64,000 nucleotides of DNA from Bagarius yarrelli (Eukaryota > Chordata > Actinopteri > Siluriformes > Sisoridae), in the NCBI GenBank assembly GCA_005784505.1, contig VCAZ01000035.1, forward strand, positions 1,781,001 through 1,845,000. The letters are read 5' to 3'. The first letter of the stretch is position 1. Every line of letters starts with the position of its first letter. Below the pieces are notes generated by a model. That model ran no database searches. It saw nothing but the letters and a program-made list of their open reading frames with translations, and was not told the origin of the DNA. Positions 11,281 to 24,987 of the stretch are shown here, piece by piece. A program made the position numbers and the translations under genes.

Positions 11281-14200
11281 ATGGAGAGCTATGAGAAATT
11301 TATCCAAAGTCACGCCAGAAAAATCCGGATTAATGTCGCTGAAAAGTCTGAAGCAGAAATCCATCAGCCGCCATCGAGCATAAGATTTCACGGGTTTCCC
11401 ATTCTGCCTCCTCGGGTAAGTGAGCTGGACTTTCCCACTGTTTTTATTTATTATTACATTTGCAATTGCAATTTGGTAGACGTTCTTATCCAGATGTATT
11501 TTATTTATACATCTGAGCAATTAGGGGTTGAGGGCCTTACTTAGGGGCCCAGAAGTGGCAGCTTGGTTGTCCTGGGAATCGAACCTATAATCCTCCACTT
11601 AGCAGTTTAACACATAAAAAAACAAACATTTGACAGATGTCCTTATTCAGAGTGACTTACATTCATCTCTTTTATACAACTAAACAATTAGGGGGTTAAG
11701 GGCCTCACTCAGGGGCCCAGAAGTGGCAGCTTGTTTGTCCTCGGAATCGAACCCATAATCTTCCGGTTAGCAGCTTAAGTCATTAAAAAAACATTTGGCA
11801 GACACCCATATCCAGAGCGACTTACATTCATCTCTTTTATACATTTGAACAATTAGGGGTTAAGGCTATAAGGGCCCAGAAGTGGCAGCTGGTGTTCTGG
11901 AATCAAACCCATAATCTGCCGGTTCGCAGTAATCATTAAAAAACAACATTTGGCAGAAGTCCTATCCAGAGGACTTACTTATCTCTTTATACAATAAACA
12001 ATGGGGACTTAAGGTCTTGCTCAGGGGCCCAACAGTGGTGGCTTAGTGGTGCTGGTAATCGAACCCCAGTCTTTCGGATATCAGTCCAACACCTTAACCA
12101 CTAAGATATTGTTCTGTTATTAATTTAGTGACAGAAAATATACAGATACTGTAAAAAATTATTATGATTACTTTGTAACTATTATCGTTCCATAAGGGGC
12201 AGCACGGTGCTTAGTGGTTAGCACTTTCCTCACAGCAAGAAGGGCCGGGTTCGATTCACAGGCAGGGTTTTCTGCTTTAAGTTTGCATTTTCCCGTGTTT
12301 GTGGGTTTCCGGGTCTCCGGGTTCCTCCCACAGTCCACAACATGTAAGTCTGTCGGTTGATTAGTGATTCTAAAGTGCCATAGTTATGGTGTGGTGTGTC
12401 CTGTGATGGACTGTGACCTGTATAGGGTGTACCCTCATGCCTTTCACCCTTTCAGAGATAGATGGATAAACTCCAGCAGATCCCTGTGACCCTGAATAGG
12501 GAATAATAAATGAATGAATGAACATTCCATGACATATTTCAGTAAATAGTGCGATGAGAACTTCCCACACCAGGGGTCCCAAAACATTTTTCTGTGAGGG
12601 GCCACATGGTTCTCTGTAATAGAAGGCATGACAAAAAAAAATCACATGATCCAGAGTGACTACCAGTTAATCATGGAGATTTTATTGCGAATTAAAATGT
12701 ATTTATTTTGTCCCGAATGCTGGATGAGTTTATTATTTTGTTATGACTGTATTACAGGCTGCTTTTTGAAGAGATATATAACATGTTATAAGATAAAAGA
12801 TGACAAATGTCAAAAAAACTTTAGCTTAAATCCCCTAGATTCATAGTCAACGTTTCCAACTTTTTATCTATTTCTTTAAGTTTTCCTGCTGGCTGCCGTG
12901 TAGTACCATGGAACGATATGTTAAATGTACCGTTCTGTTTGTGGGTGAATCTAACAATTGATTAGTCCGCCTTAATTACTAAGACAATTTGATTAGACGA
13001 TCACTTTTATCATTATATATACTATTTCATTTACATTACATTTACAGCATTTGGCAGACGCCTTATCCAGAGCGACTTACAATATTCCTTGTTATACAAC
13101 TGAGCAATTGGGGGTTAAGGGCCTTTCTCAGGGGCCCAGTGGTGCCTTGGTGGAGCTGGGAATCGAACCCTGGTCCTCAAGTTAATAGTCCAACAACTTA
13201 ACCACTGCGCTACCACTTTCCACTTACAATATATAGTACATTATAAATTTCACTGCTATTTATTATTCATAGGGTGGGCATAAGTTTAGGAACCCCTGTC
13301 CTGCACATTATTATCTCAGACTCCCTACTCACTTTGGAATTACATTGAATAATTATCTAAATTTTAAGTAAACTTTAGGCATTGACAAAAGTGTCCAACA
13401 AAGACTTACAGTTCTGCATAAACTTAAACATTTGTCCGTTCAGCCTCGTCTTCGTCTTTTGCATAGAAAACGTATTAAGCCAGTTTTGATGTATGGTGTC
13501 ATTTTGCTCCTTTGAACGTGTTAAAACAAACCCTTTAAAATTGATTGGTTTTCCCACCCCCTAAGATCGCCATTTACTACTAACTCAGTCAACTCGCTTT
13601 ATCAGTATTTCATACCTCTTCCTTATGTGCAGAAAGACGAGTTGGAGGAAAGGAAATCAGCCATTCATGTAACAACCAAGCCCTCCCGCATGTGTTGTGT
13701 AATGTTATGTCTTGTATATTTGCTGTGATGTCACTCCAAAGTGCAATAGAAAAAAACAAAAAAAAAAGGAAATTTTTTTTTTTTTACCTGTCAATGTTAA
13801 AAAGTGGCAAAAAACACTTAAAAACTAAAGTGGCACTTTGACTTACGAGTGTCCCAGCTGACAAGTTTTTCGAGATACAAGTTCTCTCTCGGACGATTTT
13901 TTGCTTTGAGTTGCGAGCTACAATTCGGGTTACGAGCCAGCTTCATACACCCAACCGCTAGCTGGCTTAGCGTAGCCACAGTGAACGCCGTAACCTCCGC
14001 CCAGCATACCGTGTCTCACTCGACAGCTAGTCAGACATGCGCATTAGCAATTGGAGTCGTCTGATCTCCAATGTAAATGCTGTACATTATACTTAATAAA
14101 ACCAGTTTATTGCAGTACATCCTATTGTATTGTTTTTTATACAATATTATTTATTCAGTAATACACGAGTGATTTGAGTTACGAGCTCCGTCAAAAGCGA

Positions 14201-17200
14201 ATTAAACTCTTAAGTCAAGGCACCGCTGTATGTACAATTGATTTGGACTGTTTACATAAATTAATTTGATGTAAAAAACTATTTTATGTAAAACTGCTGT
14301 TGTTTAAACTGCATATTTTAAGAAAAATGTAATAATAATAACTAATAATGCAGAAAAGGCTTTTCTAACCCTAGCGCACAAATGAATCTATAATTTTTCC
14401 TTGTGAGGTCATAGAGCCATCATTTTGCTTTGGAGATCAGTGTGATTTGAACAATTTTAATTAGTAAAAATAAATAAATAAACATAGTCTTGTACCATTC
14501 ACTGCTCTTTATTTAATGAGGAATAGTACCCAATCAACTAGTCTGAAATGTCAACTACCCCCATAAAGCAATTGTAATCTTTTACAACACTGAAATGTGT
14601 ACCCACCGCTGGATTTGCACACACTTTTGGTCCGCCAGCCCCCCCCCCCCCCCCCCCCCCAACACTGAACGCAGCGCAGTGCACATACTCACCTCCCGTG
14701 TGTCCATCCGTTTTATATACAGATCTGATTTCGTTTTTTTTTTTGCGTTTGTCACACTTGAATGTTTCATGAAGGTCCTGTAGTAGCCTAGTCATAGTGC
14801 AGACTTGAATTTAATTAAGATGCTGTGGAAAGACCTTAAAAAAGGTGGTTTGTGCTTGGAAACCCTTCAATGTGGCTGAATTAAAACAATTCTGCAAAAA
14901 AGTGTGGGCCAAAATTCCTCCAAAGCGATGTAAAAGATTCATTGCCAGTTATTGCAAACGCTTGATTGCAGTAGTTACTTTTTTCACATAGGGCCAGTAG
15001 GTTTGGATAGTTTTTTCCCCCAAATAGATCAAATCACCATTTGAAAAACAGCATTTTGTGTTTTTTTTTGGGATCTTTATCACACTTCAATGTTCAGAGT
15101 TATAAGAGAGATCCCTCTCTGAGCCACCTTATTGATCCCCATGGAGATTTCCTTGTCGGTGCATTCACCTTGGTTTTTGAGACACCAATCCTCGTTTCGA
15201 TGATGGTTTCAAGGGCTCCAAACCCCAGGTTATAAAGATGCTAAAAAGTGCTGGTGTAAAAATGATCAGTGTGATATCCAGACCCTAAATACTCGTTTCT
15301 GACCAGAGAAATAACAGCATCAATAGAAAGTCCCTTGCCACTCATACCGGATTTCCTTGTGTAAATGCTAAAATCGATGGTTTAGCGACTACTTTGACAT
15401 AAAACAAGGTTTTATTCCTTCCTTTGTTGGCTTATTTTTTTTAAACATTTTTCAGGCCGATTCTGGCTTTGGTGGCTACCATACGCTCATCCACAGAAAG
15501 GTTTTTGTCAGGGTGGTACTTAGCTTTACAGGCTACACTTAAGCTGTCATATAGGGGCCGGACTCGCAACAAGTAGTCCTACTCACTTGTGCCTTTTTTT
15601 GGTCATTGACAGCATCTTCTGCAGGGTCACTGAGGTGCATATTTCAGGTGCTGCTGAGGAACCGGTTTCTGGACATGACCTCTTGTGGGTGGGGACCATG
15701 GAAAATAGATTTACTAGAAATCTCTGAGCTTTAGAAGCTTTAGAGTCCTTATGTATTTGCTCAGTTTATCTTCAGTGACTTTTAGTTTAGTTATTTATTT
15801 ATTTATTTTTGCCTGCAGCAACATTTTTGCTGCTTTTTTTATTAGTGTTTACACACAGCGTTTTAATAGTGGACCTGTCAACTTCTGTAGTCGGTAGAAG
15901 TGGTTGCACACCTGGCTTTCTCTTGGTCAGGGAGAAAAATGGAGGTTGGGTCCTTTTCTGGTTTCCACTCAGTAGAGTGATTAGGGGGCCATCTTTAATT
16001 TACCGACCCTGCCACGGGACCCTCCGACTTCTGTTGCCCCTGTTGTTATCCCTCATAACGTCTTCCTCTACAACTTGAAACAGATGGCTGTAAGGTGCAG
16101 GGTGGCTTTAGGGGCCCCACTAGCTTCCTAGTTTCACAAAAGCAATATAGAAATGCAAAAACGGAAATGGTGCGTCCTGCACCCAGGTTCATTCTGTTTT
16201 TGTTTGTCGTCTTACTCAAAAACAAAGCATATTTCCTTATAATGTGATTTCATGTTCTCTTCCTAGTTTGTAAATAGCTAACACCATAAAAATTTATACT
16301 TACTTGTCCTGGGGCAGCACAATTCCTCCAAAAATGGCGGACTGATCCGAGGTGCAGGGTGGCTCTGAGAGCTCGAGAAGACTAGACATCGACATGTTCT
16401 CGGCACAGGAGTAGTACAGAAATGTTGCGTCATGTGCGCATATTCTTTCCATGCTTGTTTTATTTAAGCAATTTTAGGTACGTATACTTTCATGTTCTAA
16501 AATGTGTGTATCCCTTCCAAAAAGTCTGCTACATCTCCACTGGAAATTGAGTCTGGAGCTGACACAAATATTATGGTTGAAAGGAGCACTTTAGATACAT
16601 GTGAAGTGGTGGAAGTGGTGGCTCATGGCTAAGTTGTTGGACTACCAAGCCAAAGATTGTGGGTTTGATTCCCAGCTCCACCAACCCACCACTGTTGCGC
16701 CCCTGAGCAAGGCCCTTAACCCCCAATTGCTCAGTTGTATAAAAGAGATAGAAGTAAGTCGCTCTGGTTAAGGACGTCTGCCAAATGCTGTAAATGTGAA
16801 ATTATATTGGAGATTTGTCTCAATTTCACCTCCACTATAGGTGTAGATAAAAGTTGTAAAAAAAGACTTGCAGTTCTGCGTGAACGTCGTCGAACGAGCC
16901 TCGTCGTCTTCTTTTAAACAGAATTCAGCGAGTTTTGATGTAAGGTGTCATTTGCTTGAAAGCTCTTAAAGGCTTTGGTTGCTTAGTGGTTAAGGTGTTG
17001 GACTGATACCAGAAAGACCATCTGGTCAGTCAAATGATTGGTTTTCCCACCGCTGAAGTCGTATTACTTACCGATACTATCGATATTTAATACTAACTAA
17101 CTGGGTCAGTATTTCAGCCCTCTTTCTTATGTGCAGAAAGACGAACTACAATAAGATACAAAGGAAAAAGCTGTTATTTAGCCAATTACGACAATAATAT

Positions 17201-20200
17201 ATAACTTGAATATAAACTAATATAAAATTAGTATAGCAGCTATGTGATCATATACAGACCCTGTTTAAATAAGTCTCAAATGTCTGATTCATGGTTTTTC
17301 GACTTTAGGGTAGGTGCGGAAATCAGGCTGTATACAAAGAATATTTTCAGGCCATTTTTAGGCAAAACAGTGCTGGATTTAATGCCAGTATAAGGGCAAA
17401 ACAACAAAAATGTAAATTACACATCCATTTTTAAAAGTTTGAAGGAGGAGTGATGTAAATACGGTGCATTAAAACCTACAATGTGAACGCAGTCTAAAAT
17501 GTGCAGGAATCTGCAGGGCAGTCCATAATGATGATTGGTAACAAATAGTCAATAGCATTGCACTAAAGCTTGAAAACTACAAATTACAGTATTTTACTTG
17601 CAGGAAACAGTTCAGTCCAAATATCGCCTAAAGCAGCACCATTTACCACGTGCATCATAACTAAGAATTGTCATATTGATGTACATAATCATTTATAAAG
17701 ATACAAATAAAGGGCAACAGTGTCCGTATTTATACTATTTATCTTAGAAATTTATAGCATTGCTTACTGTTATTTGAAACTGTGCTGGATTTAAGTGCTG
17801 CTTTTAGTAAATGATAGATGTGTGATTACAGTATTTCTAATGGCACATGAGTCATAATTTTCTGTCTGTTCTGCGAATGCCGAAAACCGGACAAGACTTG
17901 ATTTATCTCTTTTTCAGCTAAATGAGGAGGAAAAGAAAAAAATGCAAAGCCTGAGAGAGGCAGCTTCTAACCTTACCAATAAGAGGAAAGCATCGTTACT
18001 CTCCCGGGCGTCTTACGTACAGGCCATACTAGAAAGTGTGCAGGTAATACATAAAATCACACACAAGTTTACACAGATTTCAGCTCATTTAATATATCCG
18101 CTTATTGACATCCATTTTCACCTTTGATTTAGCTGCGAAAGGTTCCAACTATCGAAGAGTTTAAAGATGAGGCAGAATCGGAAAATCTGATAAACACTAA
18201 ATGCCGAACCGAGGTTGGAAACGAGTATAAAAAAGCTAACGTAAGGCAAATTAATTCATCCTCTGTAACGTTCACTCAAGAAATGACTAGTAAGAAAGCA
18301 CCAGAAATGGAAAGTCATCCTCTGACATCTACAGCATACGATGGTCATGCAGCGTCAAGCCTTAAACCTTTTCAGGAAAAAGACTCTTTAGAGAGCAGCC
18401 ACACAACTGTCCTGTTTGAAGGTTTTCCTGTGTTTGGTCACAGGCTGGAGCGAGCTGTGGAGACTAAAACCTGTTACAGATATGACCCTTCCTTATATTC
18501 TTATTCAGAGAACCATTCTCAGATTGATCCTAGCCACCAAGGGCTATCCTCTGGATATGTGACCAATGAAACCTCTGACATCAACCCTAGCTGGATTAAC
18601 AGAACAGAAAACATCAGAAAGGATCCAGAGGGCAGTCAATCGCATGGTGGTGAGGTTATAATAAACACCTCAAATTTGTCTAACAGGATCGGTGACATCA
18701 TAAGCCACACCCCTGTAGATGGAGAGACCCTGGAAGAGGAGTTTGCCATTTCCAACAACGCAGCGGTTGATGAGGTTACGGAGCCATCAAATTTAGCAGT
18801 GGAGCCAGTGTTGTCAGAAGGACCTTACCGCATGAGTCTGCAGAATCTTTTGAAAAAATCTCAGGAGCATCGGAGACGTCAGCGCCTACTGCGTAACCAG
18901 GCCAAGGCTTTGAAAGCCAGTGAAGCTGTACGTGCCAACGAACACAGCCTCTCTGATAAGGAAAATAAGGAATTGCTGCCAGGGGATGCTGGGAAAGCGG
19001 AGGTCAAAAGAACCGATGAAAACCAAAGGGAGGATCATTTAGCAGATCAGAATCCCCTGACACAAAAGCAAACTAGAGGGAAAGGAAGTATTGAGCCTTG
19101 CGAAGTCGTCCGCCAACACACAGACTGCCTTAATCTCACTTCATCCTCGAACAGCACGGGGGGTGCAAATAGACAAGCATCGGCTTTCTCAAACCGTCCA
19201 AATATAGCAGTCAGTCCCACTCAGTCCACTTCAGCAAAACTGCTTTACCAGTCCAAGGGCAAAAAAACAGGCAGCATGCTGCCCAGACCCTGTCTAACAT
19301 CAAGCAAAAAATTTATGAATGTTCCTACTCCAAAGATTTGCTTAAGCCCAGTGCGCAACAAAAAAGCCAGTGCCTCATCTGCCTCAGTTAGAAAGCCCCT
19401 AGTGAGGACACCCGTCTGTGTGGATAATGAAGCAAGACCAAATCCATGTGGGCAAAGCAAAAGCAGGCCTGTGGGTCATTTGCCGGAGACTGAGGAAGTC
19501 CCACCTGTGTGGAGGAGCATGGATCGTGCAGAACAGATCGCACAGCTTGAGTTTAACCTGTCAAGCATTAAAGTTCTAATCTCTGATCTGGAGTCTACGC
19601 TCGCAGAGTCGCAGGCACGCAGTTCCACAGAGGCAGCCGACAACTCCCAGCAAACCCTGCTTTCAGAATCGAGTGTCTGTTTGCCTACTAGTGAGGAAAC
19701 GTCTCCGTTCGTGGTTTCCTTTAGTGAGTCTGTACAGCAGAAAGTACTAGCCAATGATCATGCGCTGCAGACCGGAAATAAACCGCAAGAGCCACCAAAA
19801 TGTGTTCCCTATCTGGTACAGAAAACGAGGGGGCCAGAGGCTTTCTGCTCCATCAACGGTCCAGAGAAGCTCTCGGAGAGAACTGCTCTCTTTAGAAATG
19901 CCCACCATCAGCGGGATGAGAAAAAGGATGCGTTAGGCGACAAAAATGCATCTGAAAACATGGAAGATTCCCTGAATGGCTCGTCTGTAAATCGGTCTTA
20001 TGATGTGGACACACCTTCAGGACTGTGGTCCCAGTCTGGGCCCAGAGGAAAGCAGTTGACTCCAGAGCTGGGCGGGCAGGAGGGGGTGTCACGTGCCAAA
20101 CGCAGGCTGCAAATGAACATTGTGGATGAGAAGTCATTGAGCCAACAGAGCAACGAGGAAACCAAAGGTAGGAAAATGATGTTTTTGAACAGCTCGTGTC

Positions 20201-23200
20201 CCTGATTACTGATTATGCACTTGGAAAGCAAATAAGTGTGTAGGATTGATTTTGTTCCCGAGTCACCATAGTAACCATGTTTTTTTTTTGTTTTTTTGTT
20301 TTTTTTTACCAGATATCACTGTTTGGTTTTTTTTTTTTTTGTTTTTTTTTTTTTTTTTTATTTCTTCTCAAATGCACATTGTCATACGTCATATGAACGG
20401 CTTACATGCGTCTAGCCAAAGGCTTGTGGAATTCCCATATCCTACACACAGCAGCTCTAAACCACATATTTTACCCCTGTGATAGTAAAAGGTAATTTAA
20501 TTTTGTCTGGGAAAGATCTTGTCTCCAACGCCATGGTTGTTGGTTTTCTTGGCATCACCATTCCTTTTTTTTTTTTTCCCACACAATGCTAATGCACTTG
20601 AGGCGTATTCTGTATTTTTGTCAGATTGGCTTCATGATCCTTTTAAGACAATAATTCATGAGAAATCCCCTCGCGCTAATGATGATTGTGACGAGATGAT
20701 AAAGTCTCGTCTCACTTGCGGTAGTCGTTAAATACCCCATGAGAAGTTGTGCTTCTGTGCAGCATAATAAGCTTTAAGTGATGCTGCAGCGATTAGGTAA
20801 TCTGTCATGAGTTAGAATAAGCAATTAATAAAGAAATGTTGTAAACTAACTGACTTTTTTATGTATATATGGAATCAGTGATGCAGAGGGCTGTGCAGGA
20901 GCTCGAGCTGAGGGATGAGAACGGTGCGCAGGTCAACGCGCTGATGGAGCGCAGACAACAGCACGAAATTCTGCAGGTGAGAAATTCAGTGCAACACGTC
21001 ATACTAAATAATTAATTTTACATAACCACACAATCCTGTGTAGCGGATATTACTAATTAATTACTGAATATTACGAAACAGTTCAGTAAATAAATGGTTC
21101 CGATTGAAAACTTAGATGAATAAAAGCATAAGTATGTGTAAACATGTACAGTCGAATTGGGAATCATTTAACAGTAAATAGCTTACGTTTTTAAAAAGGG
21201 TACATTTATGGGTTGCACGACTACAGATGAAATTTAGTAAAATTGATCTGTGTGTAGGCAGCAGCAGAATGAAATTGTGTGAATTATTATATTTGTCTTT
21301 TACCCTTTTTTTGAGGGTAAGACATTAATTCTGCTTCATTTGCTACATGCGTTACGCTGTGTGGTGTTGTATGTGCTGCTGTCATCATCAATTCAATTCA
21401 GTTTTATTTGTTTGGCGCTTTTTACAATGGTGATAGTCACAAAGCAGCTTTACACAATCGAAGGAATTGTGAAAATGAATCAGAAATTATTTTGTCCCTG
21501 ATGAGCAAGCCGGGGGCGACGGTGGCAAGGAAAGACTCCCTGAGACGGAATAGGAAGAAACCTTAAGAGGAACCAGACTCAATAGAGAACCCATCCTCAT
21601 TTGGGTGAAAAACAGGTAGCAGGAATTATGTAGTTACACTGTGTGTGTAAGCAATTTCAATAATAAGTCTTCGGAAAACAGCTGGAACGTCTTTATGGCA
21701 GAGTGGAACGTCCTTGGTCACCCTGGTGATGTATTGTCAACTGGAGGCAGGTCACAGGGAAGGGTCCGACAGGTCCAGAGTGGAGATGGAGCTCGATTTT
21801 GTAATCTGGTCAAAGAGCCATTATGAGGCTATTTTTTTTATTTTTTTTAAATTTTAAATAATATATCTGGGAAGTATTAAAATATTTTTCCCCTAGATTT
21901 TGTGGGGATTTGTGTATATTTAGAACAGGGGTGTCCAAACTTGTCCATGGAGAGCCGGTGTCCTGCAGAGTTTGGCTCCAACTTATCAAGATCTTGCTAG
22001 GTATACTTAAAACTTACAGGTGTGTTGAGCCAAGTTGGAGCTAAACTCTGCAGGACATCGGCACTCCAGGACCGAGTTTGGACACCCCTGATTTAGAGTA
22101 TTAGTGGAGTCGACCGTCTGTCCTCTTATTCTCCTTTAAGCTGTTCCCTTTTAGGGGGTCGCCACAGCGAATCATCCGTCTCCAACTCACCCTATTCTCT
22201 ACATCCTCTTCACTCACACCCACTAACTTCATGTCCTCGTTTATCACATCTATATACCTGGAGTCGAGCCTCTGTGCAGGCCACTAATACTCTTAGATGT
22301 CCATATATGGGTCAAACAGTTAAGATTTTTTTTCACACTTATTTCTTTGAATTCTGTTACTCCTGAAAGGATGCAATAGCAAATCCATTACCTCACCCTG
22401 TTAGGCTGTAACAATGACATTTTCACACTAAATCATGATAGCTAATGGTTGGATTGATAAGTGGAAGCTCAGTGGTTGAGATGTTGGTCTGCCTATTCGA
22501 AGATCTCTGGTTTACTTTCCATCATCACTGGATTGCCAATGCTGGGCCCCTAGGCAAGGCCCCTTAACCCTCAACTGCTCAGTTGCATAATTGAGATAAA
22601 CGTAAAGCGCTCTGGATGAGGGTGTCTGCTAAACGCTGGGAATGTAATAATAAATGATTAGATAATCGTGAATGCATGAATAAGCAGGTGTTCCAATAAA
22701 ATGGGTAGACCTATACTACAAATATATAAAAGCCAAAAAACCGCAGTCAGAGGGACTGGAAGGAGGCATGAGCTATGTCTGTTTTCACCTATTCAAGGAC
22801 ACCGCCTTCCCTTTCTTCTTCACTGTTCTCTGTAGGTCATGTCCTTGCACCATTAATTACACGCCATAATTTATGCATCCAACGGGCCTTTAATGAACTT
22901 GGGCTGCTTTAGTAATGGATCCTGGCATTCTCCCTCCCTCCCTCTCTCTCTTCCTCCTTCCCACCCTTTCTCTCTCTCACTCTCCTTTCCCACTCGCTCT
23001 CTCTTCCTCCTTCCCACCGTTTCTCTCTCTGTCTCTCTCTCACTCACCTTCTTTCCCACTCCCTCTCTCTAGCTCCTTCCCACCCTTTTTCTCTCGCTTT
23101 CTCTCTCTCTCTCAACCCAAAGCCCCCCCCCGTATCAGGTCAGAAAAGAGAAATCCAGCAGCCCCCCCTCCCTCCCCTTGTTGTGGGAATTGACACAGAA

Positions 23201-24942
23201 AGAGCAAATCATATTTGTTTAATTGATAAGCATTTGAGCTTAAGTTCAGATCCCTCAGTGCCCTGTTGCTTACGGCATTAGTAGGGTGACTAATAATGTT
23301 TCCTCATTAATATATTTAACTAAGTTGCCGTGCTTTATATTCCTTTTTTTTTTAATTTTAAACCAGTCCTTTATTTGTCTTTCTCAGGACCCACCTTCCT
23401 TTCATCTATTATCACTCATGACATAGTTTAGCCTCCGTCCATTTATTTATCCATTTTTCTTTCTCTCTCTGTCCTTTTCAGTCTCTGGCAATGAAGTACC
23501 AGTTGCTACGGAGCGTGTCCTTCCCATGTCCCAGCGCAGGATCACGTCTGGAGGACATGACAACCTCCTGTCTCTCCTCCTCCCCTGTTTCTATGGGGCT
23601 GGGCTCTTCTTCCCATCCACTCGAACTCACTGTGTCTGAACTGAGTGCCCTGTCAGACATGCCCGTTTCACAGGTGCTTAAAGCCGCATTGCAATTTATT
23701 ATATATATAAATATAATATAAATTATATATTTTAATAATATAGATGGGAACTAATTCTTATGGTACTTTTTGATTTACATTTTCTTTCCTTTTTAATACC
23801 TTGTTTCTGTGCTCGTTTAGTCCCGTTTTACACTGTGCTATCGCCCCCTGGTGGCAGCAGCTGTGAAAGGCTACCTGACTCGCAGGCTTCTTCGTACAGA
23901 GAGAGTAGCTCAGCTCATCAGAACCATTAAGGTGAGAAATGCAAACATCTTTTTAGAATAAAAATAGCCTTAAATGGTACCTAGACCATTATTTTATAGT
24001 ATAATAATATTACTTAATGTATTGTTTTATGAATGATATAGTAAAGTATATGATAGTATGTGTTATTCAATACGTTGGTGTATATTATATATTGTGTCCG
24101 GCCACCTATACATTGAAATGCTTTGTGTGGATTCCACGTCTCTGGTTGGTCAAAGGTTCAATTGGAGGAAAATGATGCGATCCGCTCGACATTAGAATAA
24201 AAGAATAGATAAACTGGTATCGGAGGTTTCTGCAGCAAAACCCCCAAATTATTTAATCGATCAGTTAATAAAAATAAATACAAAACAAAAAAAAAATATA
24301 CTAAAAAAATTGATTAAAACAACTAAATTATAATCATTTTGAAAAAAAACACCTAGACAGTAGGATGATCTAAAAACACGAGTCTCACACACACTAGCAG
24401 CTGAATTATTTTTATTTAATGGGTTTAATCATCTCACACAGGACACACAGCTGTTTCTCCAAAGCTTTCAACCTTCCACACCAGGCAGAGAGTTCAGCAG
24501 CAAACAGGACCTCGTTCTCCAAGAGAGAGTCACACTACAGGTAAACACACACACACACGCTCACAAGCACTCACTCACACACGCACTCACCCACCAGCAC
24601 TCACACACTCACCAGCACTTGCACACTCACCAGAAATCTCACTCTCTCTCTCACACACACGCACACCAGCAATCTCACTCTCTCTTACTCTCTGTCACAC
24701 ACACACACACACGCACACCAGCAATCTCACTCTCTCTTACTCTCACTCTCTCTCTCCTCTCACACACACGCACACCAGCAATCTTACTCTCTCACACACG
24801 CTCACAAGCACTCACTTACACATGCACTCACCAGCACTCACACACTCACCAGAAATCTCACTCTCTCTCTCACACACACGCACACCAGCAATCTCCACAC
24901 CACTCTCTCTCTCACCACCACACCACACCCAGCAATCATCAA

Positions 24943-24987
<45 letters not shown>

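Noticed and set aside
12195..12260. tRNA gene from box A/box B-like sequence
   Set aside because: The tRNA-like head is fused to a long dispersed body and recurs across the window, so it is a SINE. The same applies to the other SINE heads.
14538..14795. Glycine-rich minus-strand protein
   Set aside because: Its core is the poly-C run read in reverse.
19245..20231. Several minus-strand open frames opposite ccp110 exon 3
   Set aside because: They are shadows of a strongly supported coding exon on the other strand and match no family.
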